64,000 nt of DNA from Dimorphilus gyrociliatus (Eukaryota; Annelida; Polychaeta; Dinophilidae). The position numbers and the translations under genes are program-made. Below are positions 1 through 13,835 of the stretch, piece after piece (within the stretch, counting starts at the first letter, position 1; every line of letters begins with the position of its first letter). The notes under the pieces were generated by a model that saw nothing but the letters and a program-made list of their open reading frames with translations, did no database searches and was not told where the DNA came from. The stretch covers positions 687,230 through 751,229 of the forward strand of contig CAJFCJ010000028.1 in assembly GCA_904063045.1 (NCBI GenBank), read 5' to 3'.

Positions 1-82
1 TTGTGTTGTAATAATACATCAGTATTAAATTACGAATTTGTTAGAATTTCACCTTCGAAATTTCTATACAATCTTTACAATT

Positions 83-330
83 TCAAATAGATATAAACAT
101 ATCTATAAGATGTTTATTGTAATTAAATCTTACTATCGATATCTGTCTCCAATCTGTATCAACAATAGCACTTTTAAATGTTCCTTTAACCTGACTATTA
201 ACGGCCAGATACTTGTAATTTTTCAATAAACTTTCTTCGTTAAACGTTAAATTTGATTTCCATAATTTATATAGAGTTGTTTCATTACTTAAACGATCAA
301 ATTTTGATGATCTAAACAAGACTTTCCAAT
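83..330 (-). CDS. possible partial exon, F-box-like context (uncertain)
   Basis: An open minus-strand stretch follows a good acceptor (polypyrimidine tract then CAG at 332/331) and reads DWKVLFRSSKFDRLSNETTL onward, then YKLWKSNLTFNEESLLKNY. A W-x-x-L spacing followed by LYKLW resembles the second half of an F-box, and just upstream (about 390-460, minus) another frame reads IYPYNVIFKMFNNLF, which looks like the first half of an F-box. The two halves do not join in phase across the 55-base gap, so I cannot build a confident model. A donor-like CAG/GTTAAAG lies at 191/190. If real, the gene continues left of the window. It could equally be chance open frame in AT-rich DNA. Confidence 0.22.
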
Positions 331-1390
331 CTGAAAATAGTAGGGAAAAAAGAAACCGAAAAGGGAGAATTAACAGTTGGCTTACCTGAATAAATTGTTG
401 AACATTTTAAAAATGACATTATAAGGATAAATATGAATTTCATTCTTTAAGAGGCAAAATACCTGTTCAATTCTTAAGCTAAGTATAAAAATTTGTCCTG
501 TAAAATACGCCAATATATATTCTCTCTGTAATACCATATGCATTTTTCTCTAGTCCAATAATTGGCTTGACAAACAAACCCTTATCGAACATCAATAAAT
601 TTAATGAATAGAATCTTCGAAATATGTAAGATAGTCTATTAATAAACTTGAGAATTGATAGAACTTTTACGCTCAGATTGGTACATTTAACAATTGTTTT
701 ATATGTAAAACGATTTAAAACAAGCTAATTTCTTTTTGTTTTATAATTGCAATATCATTTCATTTTTGAAATATGTAAAATAAATACAATTGTATCGTAC
801 ATGCATATTTTAGACTACAGTAGGTTTCCTTCTGCGAAGTGTATCTATTAAATGTATATATATATATGTATTCTAATTCTATCATTCCAGAAATTATGAA
901 GTAGTAACGTTCTACTTAAAATCATAAAAAGAGACAAGACATCAGTTCTTTTTTTCAACAGTAGATATTATATTCCTCTTTTTAAGCATGCCACAAATAG
1001 CTAAGTAATAATAGTTTTCTTATTAACAAGTATGTTTTCATATTAATAATGTAATAGTGTCAGAATATTAAAATACATATGTTGAAAAATCTCCTTCACT
1101 TTTTAACAGTGTCGTTCAGCGAATACAAAGACGGATTTCAATAGTATTTATTATATAACAATAGTTAATCAAGAATATATGAAACCATATGCCATGTTGT
1201 CTTATTATAATATATATATATATGTATATATATACAGATATATATATATATGCATATTTATATAATAATCATGAATGAAAAATTAGGAATAAAAGAAATA
1301 ATATACCTACCAGTTGATTTGCCGTTAAAAAAATTGAATGGAAACGGTATAAATATAAAGAAACTTGGCGTTTAAGATCACTCACATTTC
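331..1390. other. intergenic, no gene recognised
   Basis: AT-rich sequence with short TA microsatellites (about 856-868 and 1207-1262). No open frame with recognisable protein similarity and no RNA gene was seen, apart from the tentative F-box-like fragment near 390-460. Confidence 0.6.
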
Positions 1391-1398
1391 TATAAAAG
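1391..1398 (+). promoter_or_regulatory. TATA box of the PRMamide precursor gene
   Basis: TATAAAAG lies 41 bases before the ATG at 1439, which would place transcription start near 1420 and leave a very short 5' leader. This is the position expected for the peptide gene that follows. It is a motif match only. Confidence 0.4.
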
Positions 1399-1438
1399 TA
1401 TTCAAGGAAGAGAATATTCATTATTCCGATTTCTGTTC

Positions 1439-1851
1439 ATGATGAAACTACATCTCTTAATAATCTTCTCTTCACTTATCATTAGTATTTCTGCTATGAT
1501 TTTTACTAAAACAAGAGAGTCTAGTGTACCGAGAATGGGTAAGAAGTCGGTACCTATTAAACCTCTTGCAGAAAGTAGAGAAAATCTAAAGAATAACCCA
1601 TTTATTAATGGCTTTCTCCCTGTTAAAGACATTCAAAGTGAGTAGCTCAATTGGTTATTTTTTTTGCTTATTTTTACACTTTTGTATCAATTTATGTGTT
1701 TATTTCTATATATAAATATATAACTTTTTCAGCAGATGACGACTCAATGTTCTCAACTTCAGAACTAAAAGAAAAGTCTCGAAAGTACAATGTGATTAAG
1801 AACATTAAATATGTCTATACAATGTTAAAGAAATATGCAACTGTTCAATGA
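1439..1851 (+). CDS. PRMamide-type neuropeptide precursor, 105 aa
   Basis: Two exons, 1439-1637 and 1733-1851, join in phase across a 95-base intron (donor GTGAGT, acceptor TTTTTCAG). The product starts with a classic signal peptide (residues 1-19, MMKLHLLIIFSSLIISISA). Directly after it comes MIFTKTRESSVPRM followed by G-K-K, an amidation and dibasic cleavage site. The predicted mature peptide therefore ends in PRMamide. PRXamide endings are known from molluscan small cardioactive peptides, neuromedin-U/pyrokinin peptides and insect ecdysis-triggering hormones; the spacing of F, K and PRM is reminiscent of the last group. The remaining 70 residues are lysine-rich and carry no second amidated copy. 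One amidated peptide immediately after the signal peptide is typical of this precursor class. Which PRXamide family it belongs to is not settled by sequence reading. Confidence 0.7.
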
Positions 1852-2089
1852 AAGTATTATTGTTTTTCGTTAAAAAGGAAAGCAATAGAGAAATAACAAA
1901 TGATTATATCATTTCATTTTACTTTTCTTTTTAAAGTGGTCATTTTGTAGGTTTATCTTCAATATATAGAGTAATAACATGTTCCAAAACAGCCTTATCC
2001 CTCTAAAAAATTTTTCATTTTTAGTAAAAATGTAGTTGAATATGTTGTTTATATTAACCAATTATGAGCTTTGCGACAAGACATATTGT

Positions 2090-2125
<36 letters not shown>

Positions 2126-3307
2126 ACTGTATATATTAATATAACAAGTATGTATATACATATAAACAAATAAAAAACGTTTTTGTACATTTCGGTCTTA
2201 ATCTCACACAGACATTTACGTTATAAATTACATTGAATAAATCTTAGTTGATTAATGAGTTAACTATTTTCGTTAAATTTCTCATAGTTAATCTTTAACT
2301 GAATAAAGATTTTTAATACAATCATCTAAACAAATTCAAATTTCTTTATTATTATACTTTTACATTAAAATATTATTTATATAGAAATGTGCAATTAATA
2401 ATTTTCTCTTCATAACAAAAGTTAGGTATCGTATTATACAAAAGCAGAGAGTTCTGATCGTAAACAGCCAATTCATTTACTTCGCTAGCTATGATTTATT
2501 TATATAATTTATTAATGCTAATTATTAATATATCTTTCAAAAAACATTCGGAATTTATTATTTATACAAGTTCTTTGATCATTTCTAAATCAAAATCCCA
2601 TTCCCTACCATTTATTTATATGACTATCAAATTCTCTTCTTAGCTGGTCATTTATAAGCTTTTGTCTTTATTATAATACTTCTTTTAGTCTATAATCCTA
2701 AAAAGATACTTACCCAACTAACTATTTTATAGTCCATATTATCCCTAAATACATTGCTAAATGGTTAGCAAATTGAAATGTTTTAGTATTTATATTAGTA
2801 AGAGGATAATTTACGCATTACTTCGTTTGTCATAGTTGTAATCCCTCTATGAGGTATTAGATTTAATTATTATATTGAATGTTGAAGTCTCATTACGTTT
2901 CCTTTTGTTATTTCATACTTTCCCCAAAAAAAATGGTCATCCCATATATACTTTTAATCGGTTCATAGACAACTGAAAATTATGCAATAGAGAGATAGAG
3001 AGATAAAGAGAAAGAGAGAGAGAGAGAGGGTTTCTAAAGACATACGTATGTAAAGATGTCAAAATAACAATCGTAATTTTTTGCTTCGTGACTAATTAAT
3101 AAATCTTCCAATAGATGAAAATAATGAATAAGCAAATTTCTCCTTTCTCATCATAACAATTTATAGAAGATATCCTTCTTGTTTACCCTCATATTAATTG
3201 AAAGTTAAAATAACTTATAATATTTAGGCATATTGTATTGCTTCCATATACGGTATAATAGTCTTATAACTTTATTCAATAAATAAGTAAATTTATAAGG
3301 GATTAAG
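1852..3307. other. intergenic, no gene recognised
   Basis: AT-rich spacer between the PRMamide gene and the 3' end of RNF32. It holds a TA microsatellite at 2092-2120 and a GA-rich run near 2990-3028. Nothing else was supported. Confidence 0.6.
2092..2120. repeat. (TA)n microsatellite
   Basis: Uninterrupted TA dinucleotide run in intergenic DNA; the flanks are also TA-rich. Confidence 0.9.
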
Positions 3308-4593
<1,286 letters not shown>

Positions 4594-4882
4594 ACTACTT
4601 TGCTATTTTAAATTGTGAAAACATAAATACTTTAATAATAAATTAGTAAAGTCTCTTACTGATTTGTTGGCTTTTGAATTCATACTTTTATTTGGCACAG
4701 AATTTAGATAATAGATTATAATTATGTAATTTGGGAACAAAAATAAAAATTATCTGTCGTCTGCTATTTGTTTATTTCGAGCGCCATCTGTTCCTCTAAG
4801 CAACCACTTCCGGGTTCTGTAAAGAAATTCATTATTGCAACCGGTATTTACTGCTCTAGCTTTGCTGATAGAATAAGGCAGA
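4594..4882. promoter_or_regulatory. bidirectional promoter region RNF32/TSN
   Basis: This 289-base gap separates the start codons of two divergently transcribed genes. It contains an ETS-type core CCACTTCCGG at 4804-4813, a motif common in bidirectional animal promoters. No TATA box is at a fitting distance. The role is inferred from position and motif. Confidence 0.5.
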
Positions 4883-6082
4883 ATGTCTTACCAAATACCG
4901 CAAATGTTTTCCTCGTTCCAAGATGTAATAGACCAAGAGCAGATTATTCGCGAAGTAATAATATCTAGTATAATTTAAGACGTTTATTCACTTTCAAAGA
5001 AATCTTTTTTTTCGTAGAGTGTAAAGAGCTCTGTTCAAAATCTTGAACAGACATCCCGAACAATATTAGCGCTTATTCAAACAATTCATCAAGAAAATGG
5101 TGTAAAAACTGGTTTGTAAGGAAAATAAAATATATAAATTAAAAAGAGATGTTATTGAAAAAAACAATAGCAAAAGAGGTTGCACAAAAAGCCAGAGAAA
5201 TGTTTACCACTGTCCGCAAATACTACGAAGAACTTGCTTCTAAAATACCAAGCGAACAATACTACAAGTTAGCATTCTCTTATAAAATATTAGATTGTTG
5301 CCTACTAAACAAGTTGAATAAAAATGTCATATATTTTAGGTATCACGATCATTGGCGATTTGTAACACAAAGAATCTGTTTTTTAGCAGCTTTTACGACT
5401 TTTATTCAAGACGGTCGATTAATTTCAAAATCGGAAGTTGCTGAAATGTTAAATGGTTAGAAAAATAATTAAGTAGAATTTAATGTAAAAAGAAGGGAAA
5501 AGTCTTAATAAGCTTGTGTTTACTATAAGTCTTTTATATTCTCAATTCTATCTATTTAAAGAAGAATAACTTTAATACTGTATAGAAGGAGTTTATATAT
5601 TCAGCAAATATATCCTTTTTTTTAGGTTTTACATGTGTTGTTGTCATGAAATTGGATTTATTGAAATGTTTTTAGTATAAGAATCTTTTTAAGTGTTCTC
5701 TTCTCTTTTCAAGTTAAATCAGAAAGAACTAAGGACTCTTTCCATTTGGATTTGGAAGATTATTTAATGGGTGTTCTGCAAATGGCATCTGAATTGGTTT
5801 GTATGAAATAACATTGACACTGACTCTTTCAAATAGGATAGATTATACTGGAAGCTTTTTCGTAAACAGTCACGTTTCGCCGTTAACTCTGTGACAGCTG
5901 GAGATTATGAAACACCCTGTAAGATATCTAATTTTATGTCGGAGTTGGATGGAGGATTTAGGCTCTTAAACTTAAAGAATGACTCGCTAAGGAAAAAATT
6001 CGATGGTTTAAAGTATGATATACGTAAAGTAGAAGAAGTTGTCTACGATATAAGAATTAGAAATTTAAGTACGAAGAAGTAA
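4883..6082 (+). CDS. TSN: translin, 224 aa
   Basis: Six exons join in frame: 4883-4954, 5018-5111, 5171-5267, 5340-5455, 5714-5796, 5870-6082. They total 675 bases, 224 residues against about 228 in vertebrates. Family blocks are clear: SVQNLEQTSRTIL, SEQYYKYHDHWRFVTQRICF, FHLDLEDYLMGVLQMASEL, VNSVTAGDY and GFRLLNLKNDSLRKKFDGLK. Translin is an all-helical protein that forms octameric rings with TRAX (the C3PO complex). It binds single-stranded RNA and DNA and supports removal of the siRNA passenger strand and tRNA processing; the nuclease residues are in TRAX, not here. The exact 5' end of exon 3 was chosen by phase (acceptor ACAATAG at 5170). An AATAAA signal lies at 6201-6206. Confidence 0.96.
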
Positions 6083-7877
6083 ATCAATCATTCAGCGAAA
6101 CTGGTGTCAGTGTTTTTCTGTATTTTTCAATTATCGTTTTTATACATAAGAACGATATTTGAATCTATAAAGAGTTAAATTCCAGTTTTTCCCATCTTTT
6201 AATAAAGTTATTATCTTTCCTCGAAAATACATCTCATTCTGGATAGAGTATATGTATCACACATATATATATACAGTATATATAATATTTCTGTATATTC
6301 AATAGGAACATTTTAAATGAGAACAACCTATCATTTTTTATCATTTAGAAAATTGCTGGTACACCAATTACAAATGCTCTCTGATTCCATTTAAATCTAT
6401 TTTATTTATGATATTTAGAAAGTGATGCTTTCTGGAGAAGGTCAAGGTAAAATTCTTACAAATTTTTAAATATCCATTAATAAAAAGTATTGTACTTTCT
6501 AAGTGCCAGCATACACTTTTACCATAATATATATATTAGAGTTGCTGTAATTTTTCTCAGTAATTTCCAAATTAGGTCAAAAGATGATTTAACCCTGAAT
6601 TTCTTTTTCGTTTTTTGCTTTTTTTTTCTATAAAAACGCTCATATTCTGTTGGATTTTTGCGAGATTCACTAAAAGAAATTATTTTTGCTGACTCAGTTA
6701 ATACAAAAACGATTGTGAGAGAAATGAAAGAAAACTTTTATTCATGTTATTAGTAATTAATAGGCTATGTAAGCTTATATTTATTACCAAACATTTATTA
6801 ATATACATTGTAAGTTAATATATTCATACATATTCACATATACATTACTGCAATTGTCATAATATATGCAAGAAAAATGATTAAACAAATTAGTAATTGT
6901 ATAAAAGGAAGATTTGGAAAAGCAATCTACTGCAATTGAATATCAGACAGAATGAATTCAAACAGTATGGAAAAATAGAAAAAAAAAACAAAAGAGTCAT
7001 GGGAAATATTCAAAGGAAACTTATTGTAATTTTAGCTTTTCAATAATAAATATACGTTTAATATATAAAATAATAAAAAAAAATGATGTGCACTTGTTAA
7101 TTCTAATATTTCTTTACTTATAATACAGTATTTATGCTTATTAACAAGATCTGAAAATCTACCGAGTTTATTTAACAAAGATAATATATGAGTCTACTCA
7201 TAATCATACGCTTTTCCATTATCCGTACAAATAAATTGTATTGTGGGGTACGTACTTAGACGTATTTACTCGGAAGAATGCATAAATATTCAAAGAAGAG
7301 GGTAGATTCGTAAGTGAGGCAATACATAGATATCTGCCTGTGTACAACATTTACCACTAAGCTCTATAAAAAATACATTGTATGAAAAAGAGACAATGTC
7401 TCTTAAGCTTTACACAATTTCTTAAAGACTGCTAAGTATATAATTTCAAGAAACACGCGTCTTCAATTTTACCTCTCATTTATTATTATGCAATACTATA
7501 AATCATCAATTGAAGTGTCCTATAGCGGGGATGAAAGGTAAAGAAGTAAAGCTATTTATCCACTACACACAACTAACAGTACTAGGTAGTTTGTAAGTTA
7601 AAGTGTACAATCGTCTTTCGACTCCGTGTTAGAGATCTTTTATTTCAATAGGGAAAACAGTACTTTTCGTAGTGTTTATATAATATACTACCATATAGAG
7701 TGTCGTAGACAGCATATATTTAAATATATATGTATATATATGAGTGTGTGTTATATGTATATATTAATATGTTACCGCATATATATTAGTATATATTCAA
7801 TTTGCTAACATAACAATACTTCATGTTTAGAAATAATACTTGCTTATTTATTCACATTTTCAGACCGCCTCCCTAAT
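6083..7877. other. intergenic, no gene recognised
   Basis: It begins with the TSN 3' UTR (AATAAA at 6201-6206) and continues as AT-rich DNA with short TA and CATATATA runs. No supported gene was found. Confidence 0.55.
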
Positions 7878-8193
7878 TGACGTCACCAATACGAAAAGTG
7901 TGTAAGGCATTCTGACTTTGGTTCTGGTTCGAGAAGCTCCTTTCCTAATATAGTAAGCAATTTTAACTTATTTCTTTAATTCTAATATATCAAATTCTTA
8001 GACTAAAATAATATAAATATAGTATAACAGAAAAGTCTTTGAAATTTAAATTAAAATATAAATATATACAATATATATATATATATATATATATACATTT
8101 ATATAATTATACATATATATTATTACTTACGTTACAGTAATACAGTTTACCACGCATATTTGGAAATTATCGTTTTCTAAAGGGGTATAAAAG
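7878..8193 (+). promoter_or_regulatory. candidate promoter elements upstream of the FFamide gene (CRE and TATA)
   Basis: A full palindromic cAMP-response element, TGACGTCA, lies at 7878-7885 in a locally GC-richer patch. A canonical TATA box in the context GGGGTATAAAAG lies at 8186-8193. A TA microsatellite (8071-8094) sits between them. The next gene on this strand is the neuropeptide precursor at 8904, so a 5' UTR exon and intron would have to bridge about 700 bases. CREs are common in neuropeptide promoters; the link here is positional inference. Confidence 0.3.
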
Positions 8194-8903
8194 TTGTTTT
8201 TTCAGTAAATTGCAGATATTTTTATCATTCAATTATTACTATATATATTTATATTTATATATAAGTCATGGTATTAAAAAAGTACACATATTACATATAT
8301 TATATATACATATACAGTATATATATATTTATAGACAAGTTGAAGAATATAGTGTTATTAACTTTTACACTAATTGTTCAGTTATTTCACATACTCTTTC
8401 TGATGATCAAGTTCATTGAGAAATATTCTACGAAAACTTATATTAAACTTGACATATTTTAAAGAAACAAGTCCGTGTAATTTATTATCAAATCTTTGAA
8501 AATGCAGAGCTCTTATAGTTTCTGTATAGGCCATTGCTTAGAATTTAAACTTATGTCTTTAATGAATATTCACTAGAAAGAAATAATTATATTTTTCCAA
8601 AAGGTTCTATATATATCATCATTTATTGGTTATATGAACTTGATTAACCTTTTAATAATGGAATTTTCCCGAAATAATATTATACTAAGAGGAAATTTAT
8701 GGATTTAATTTGTTAAGGAAATCTTCCATAGCCTTTACATCGCCTTTTTGAATGCTAAATAAGTACAAACCACTCTTTTCTTTAACTTTTCTTGACCTCG
8801 AAATTCCAACTAATCCATTAATACAAGTACTTAGTAATTATTTATAAATTCCATATAATCTTTTGATTACAATTAATAAGACAAAAACTTTAAACAGATT
8901 ATC

Positions 8904-9812
8904 ATGAAGTCGTTCGTATCGTTGGTCTTGTTGGGTATTTTGGCATTGGTTGCTTTAGGTTTGTAATACTAAAGTAATGTTTAATTTTCAGTAGCGTCTA
9001 AAAGAATATTAATACCCAAAAGCTATAAAGTATAAATAGCCATGTTTATTAACAATAATTTGTTAACTCTTTTCCTCAATTTCGATGTTTTATCTAATAA
9101 CGTCTAAAAAAAAGGGAAAGAAAAACTGGTATCGATTTTTATTTCTTCTCCCAATAGTTTCCCTTTTCTTTGCTAGTTTTCTTATATAATAATTATTAAA
9201 ATATGTTACTCCTAGTCATCTTCTTCGGCATTAAGCTCTAACTTTTGAATTTGATAGATTAAACTGAGAGAAAAATAGAGGAAAAATTACAAGTAAACAA
9301 TCAGTCTCTTTATTTTTATACTCAGATATTAAAATGTATAGAAAGAAGTTTATTTAGACAATTTCTCTTCTCTTCTTTTTCTTGTATATATGTGTAAGAG
9401 AGAAATAACTTCCTTCAAGGTACTTAAAATGAAAAGGAGAAAGTAATATCTATTGTCTCTTCTCTCAAGACTTTCTTTAGCTTACTTTTCTCAACTTTCC
9501 TTCTAAACTAAAACTATTAATGAATAGACTTTTTAAGTCTTGATGAATACCTTGGCAATAGAATTTGTAACGATAACAAAGTTCTTATTTTATTGAAGAT
9601 ATAGAATGCACGATCTTTTACTTTTCCATTATAATATCGCGGAGGCGAACAAATAGCTTAATTGGAGATAAAATTGAGAGTGGCTCGTTTTCGATTCTAT
9701 ATAAATTTATAAGTATATCCAGCCACTTAGCTGCCTCGCTTAATTTTCTCTTCCATGCTCAATATTTCGTCCTTATTATTCACATTTATATATATATATA
9801 TATACTAATATA

Positions 9813-9880
<68 letters not shown>

Positions 9881-10086
9881 CAGCCCACCAAATGGAGGAT
9901 CATCCCCCCGCGGATAGCGGTTTATTCTTTGGAAAAAGAGCTAACCCTAATATGAACAATCTACTTTTTGGTCGTCGTAGTTCTCTGGATCCAAGAAAGG
10001 TCGTTCAAGCTACAGATGAATTCTGCAGAAATGCAGTAACAGCTTGTTCAAATTGGGCTGATAAAATGAATGAATATAGACATTAA
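8904..10086 (+). CDS. FFamide/SIFamide-type neuropeptide precursor, 85 aa
   Basis: Exon 1 (8904-8958) encodes the signal peptide MKSFVSLVLLGILALVAL. Exon 2 (9884-10086) joins in phase after a 925-base intron that ends in a long TA run. The mature part begins AHQMEDHPPADSGLFF followed by GKR, then ANPNMNNLLF followed by GRR. This predicts two amidated peptides ending LFFamide and LLFamide. The remaining C-terminal domain contains two cysteines as C-x6-C (FCRNAVTACSNW). A short peptide directly behind the signal sequence plus a C-terminal C-x6-C pair is the layout I know for arthropod SIFamide and lophotrochozoan FFamide precursors. The gene would act in neurosecretory cells through a SIFamide/NPFF-type GPCR. 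An AATAAA signal lies at 10154-10159. Confidence 0.8.
9788..9877. repeat. interrupted (TA)n microsatellite ending at a splice acceptor
   Basis: TA runs at 9788-9803 and 9817-9877 fill the end of the FFamide-gene intron, leaving only TAACAG before exon 2. There is no pyrimidine tract, which is unusual for an acceptor. Confidence 0.85.
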
Positions 10087-13000
10087 TTTTTGTATAATAT
10101 CTGCAATGAATAATTATTTTTTAATAGATACAAAAATTTTAAGATTATAAGTGAATAAAAGAAATCAGAAAGGGATCAACTACTTGTAATGAAAGTATTC
10201 CTCCCATCTTAAGAGAATTCCAATACAAAATATACATTCTGAGCAATTTAAATATTAAGTTATATGTATTATAGTAAGAATGTTCTCCTCATTATTATGA
10301 TATTTAGAAATATAAGAACGTATATATCACATATACTAATTTACGTCTAATGAATAATACTATTCCAAGATTCTATAATCGTTCCAAAAAGTAAAATATC
10401 TGTATTCTAGTATACTAAGGATCTATATTTCTATATTTCTATGTTAAAAGAATAAGGTTAATTGTGTTCATTTACTAGAAATATTTTGTTGAAATAACAA
10501 AGGTTGAATATCATTATATTTTTATTTTTCAATGATAAGAATTAACTATATAAAATTTTTAAATAAACCGGAAATACTATGGCGGATTATATTGTAAAAT
10601 AATATAAATACCATTATAGAAAAGAGTTTTTCAACAGATTTGTCAAAAATCTAAAAATAAAAAGAGGAAAGTTTCCCTTCAGAATATTTAGAATGAGAAT
10701 GCTTAAACGTGAAAAGCTACGGACATGACTACCGCATTAGAGGACGTAGATGAAAGGAATTCTGGAAGAAGAGTTGAAAAATAGGACGGAAGCTGCATCC
10801 CTCTTTTATTCTCCTTCTCCTATACCCTTTAACCACCCACTTTTTTATTTTGAAGAGGCGTTCTATCTTCGTCAAAGTCGATTGTCGTTTTTTTAAGTTC
10901 TTTTTTACTTACTTGTTAAGTTGAGGACGTCTAATTTCTTTTATATAAAAATTATAGGTTTTTAAAATCGAGACAACATTCATTTTTCAATTGAAAGTTA
11001 TAAGAAAAAAAAAGGACTTAAAACTTTGAAAGAATATAAAAGTAAAGAGAAAATTATGATCAAATCAAATTTCATTACTAAAAGGCCTACGCAAAAGATT
11101 TATTTAGCTAGGAGTGTTACATTTAAAAAGAGAGAGAAAAAGGAATAGAATATGCGTGCGTGTGTGTGTGTGAGTTGGCAAAGAAATGAAAAGAAAGTAT
11201 AATTTAACAAACACATTGAAATAATCTATTCATATTTAATTACTATTTTATATAGTTTCGCATAAATGTCAAGAATATATTTAGCGTCCTTCGTCGTATC
11301 CAGGGTTTTAGAATAAAGAAGAATTTTCCAGAGACTACATCCTATATTTTTGCTTATAATATAAAGTATATAATTATTTATGTACATGAAAGTTATTTAA
11401 GTAATGATCAAGTAGATGTTTCATAAATATTTTAATAAGATTCACTGTATGTTTACTTGATGAAATTATGTTAATAAATATTAACTTTATAAAGCAATTA
11501 TCATCAAAATCTATTTTAATAATTAAAGTTTCAATTAGGGATTGTTTTTTTATTATATAAGACTGTTTATAGCTAAAATTTAATCTTTATTACCACGTAT
11601 AGATGGAGAAAGTTATATGAAGATCATTAACGACCGTAATCGGTAAAATAGTGAAAAATTACCCCAAGTCATTATTACATAGTACTTACTGTATGCTATT
11701 CTTAAATGATAGGTTTTTAAGCTTAATTGTAAGATAGATTTTTTCAATAAAGTTCTACCATTTCTTATCATCATCATTTAAATATTTCTTTTCTCTCTGG
11801 AATAAGATAAGGAGGAATTTTATTAAGATTATATTTACGTTATGCATAAATATTAATTAATATCTTTGGTATTGTCTTATGTAGTTTCCTAAATTCTTAT
11901 AAAAGAGAAAACTTAAATTGTGTCTCCGATATATTCCAATTTATATTTTGGCTTGTCAAGAATGAAGATAATATAATTTCTCAGAGAATAAAGAAGAGAA
12001 GCTAATATACAAAATGACAGATGTAATCTCAATAAAAATACATAAATCTCACGACATAATGTATCTGTACTCGTCTACTATACATTTATTAGTCATTTAA
12101 ATCACTGTAGATTTGAATTGACTAAAATATGCAGATTCTAGTAATATATTCATATTACTAGTACACGATTTATATGTTTACATTTTCCTAATCATACCTG
12201 TCTAAGGATATGTTTTACGGATAATGGATTACTAATGTATAATCAAATATAAGAATCCCTTTATTTTTGAAATCTTTGTTTGTAATCAGAGAATTTAGAC
12301 CACTGTACTATCCAATTTTCTCCCTCAACTCTCCCTAAATAAATGAAAACAAACTGCTACACCATTCAGGAAGTCTTCAACACGTTTTCCATTAGCAAAT
12401 GTTGTTTTCATGTCAAGATTGTTGGATATTTTTCTCACTTAAATTTGTCTCTGAACATTATATGATTATAAGTCTTTTATGATCTTTTTCCTACATCATA
12501 TCCATCATTTTTTACTAGTCTCATATCAAGCCTCCGTACGCTACCTTATTTAGTAAACAAATTAATATAGTTTACAATATAATGTTTTCTATTTAGGACA
12601 CATGATTTAAATAATCAAAACAACTGTTTATCACCTTTTAAATTCACTTAATTAAATTAAAACTTAGTTATTTCCGTTTAATTTTACTTAAATATTTAAT
12701 TAAATTCTAGTATTTAGTGTCTTCTTTAAGTTATAATTGTTTAATGAAAATTAAACTAGCTATGGTATTGAAAAAAGCATTCTCTCTCTCTCTTATATAT
12801 CAAAATTTTGTCAGCGATGGAAAATTTGGGTTTGTCAATGTTTGACAATAGTAAATATTAAATATTAAAAATCTTTATATTTAAATAGAATATAGTACAC
12901 TTTCAGTTTGTTTCAAATATCTACCAAATATACTCTTTTAGATCTTTCATTTGCCATTTGTCAGCAAATTTTCCTCTCAATATTTGGTAATGTACAACGT

Positions 13001-13835
13001 TTTCCAGTCCAGCTACCTATAGTATATAAAGTATATAAATTTTATGTATAAATAGTTACGTGTCTATTTTGTCAACAGTTAACTGGAAAAAGGAGGAAGA
13101 ATGATAGAAATAATAATGTTATCTTTTTAAAATAGTCTCTTTCATCTATTGTACGACTATTCTTGTATAATAAAACCTATTTACATTGACCTTAACCTTA
13201 ATCTATTTTAAATTGAAGTGAACACAAATGATATATAAAAGACGGTGTGATGTAATAAATTCTTATTAATAAATTAATTTATTACGTAGTATCACGTTTA
13301 TTTTAAAATGGCACCTTCATTATGTAAAAATACAAGTATTCGCATACATTTACATACCGTGGGCAATAAATTAAAGTTGTTTTATCATCTTTTACTCTTA
13401 TCTTATGGAAATTAATTGAGATAAAAAGGAGTTTTTTAATATTTTGTGAGAAATGAAGAAAAAACCTGAAAATCTTTTTAACAAATGCATAAAGTTAATA
13501 GTTTTTAGAATATAAATGATCATTTTTATAGTACTTAATAACCTTAGTTATATGTATGCGTTTTTATAGCATTATACTAAAGTAATCTTATTATTCAGTA
13601 CCTAGTTTTTATATCTTTTTTTTATAATATTGTGTTTCATACGGAAATTTCTCATGAATAAATATGAGTGTAAAATTGAACTAATACTTTTTTATCTATT
13701 AGATTTGTTTACTTTGAAAAGGTTAGAAATTTGTTTGAAAATCGTCTTGACTTATATAAGTGCTTTAGTAAACAAATCGTATAAAATTTATAGTTAATAC
13801 TATTTCAGTAATACATTAAAGCTGAAATAGAAAGG
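10087..13835. other. intergenic, no gene recognised
   Basis: About 3.7 kb of AT-rich DNA follows the FFamide gene. It includes a short GTGTGT run near 11158-11171 and the CTCTCT run near 12781. No open frame, RNA gene or repeat family was convincingly identified. Confidence 0.55.

Noticed and set aside
1207-1262. possible hairpin or regulatory RNA in TA-rich sequence
   Set aside because: Any TA microsatellite can fold on itself; no independent evidence of function.
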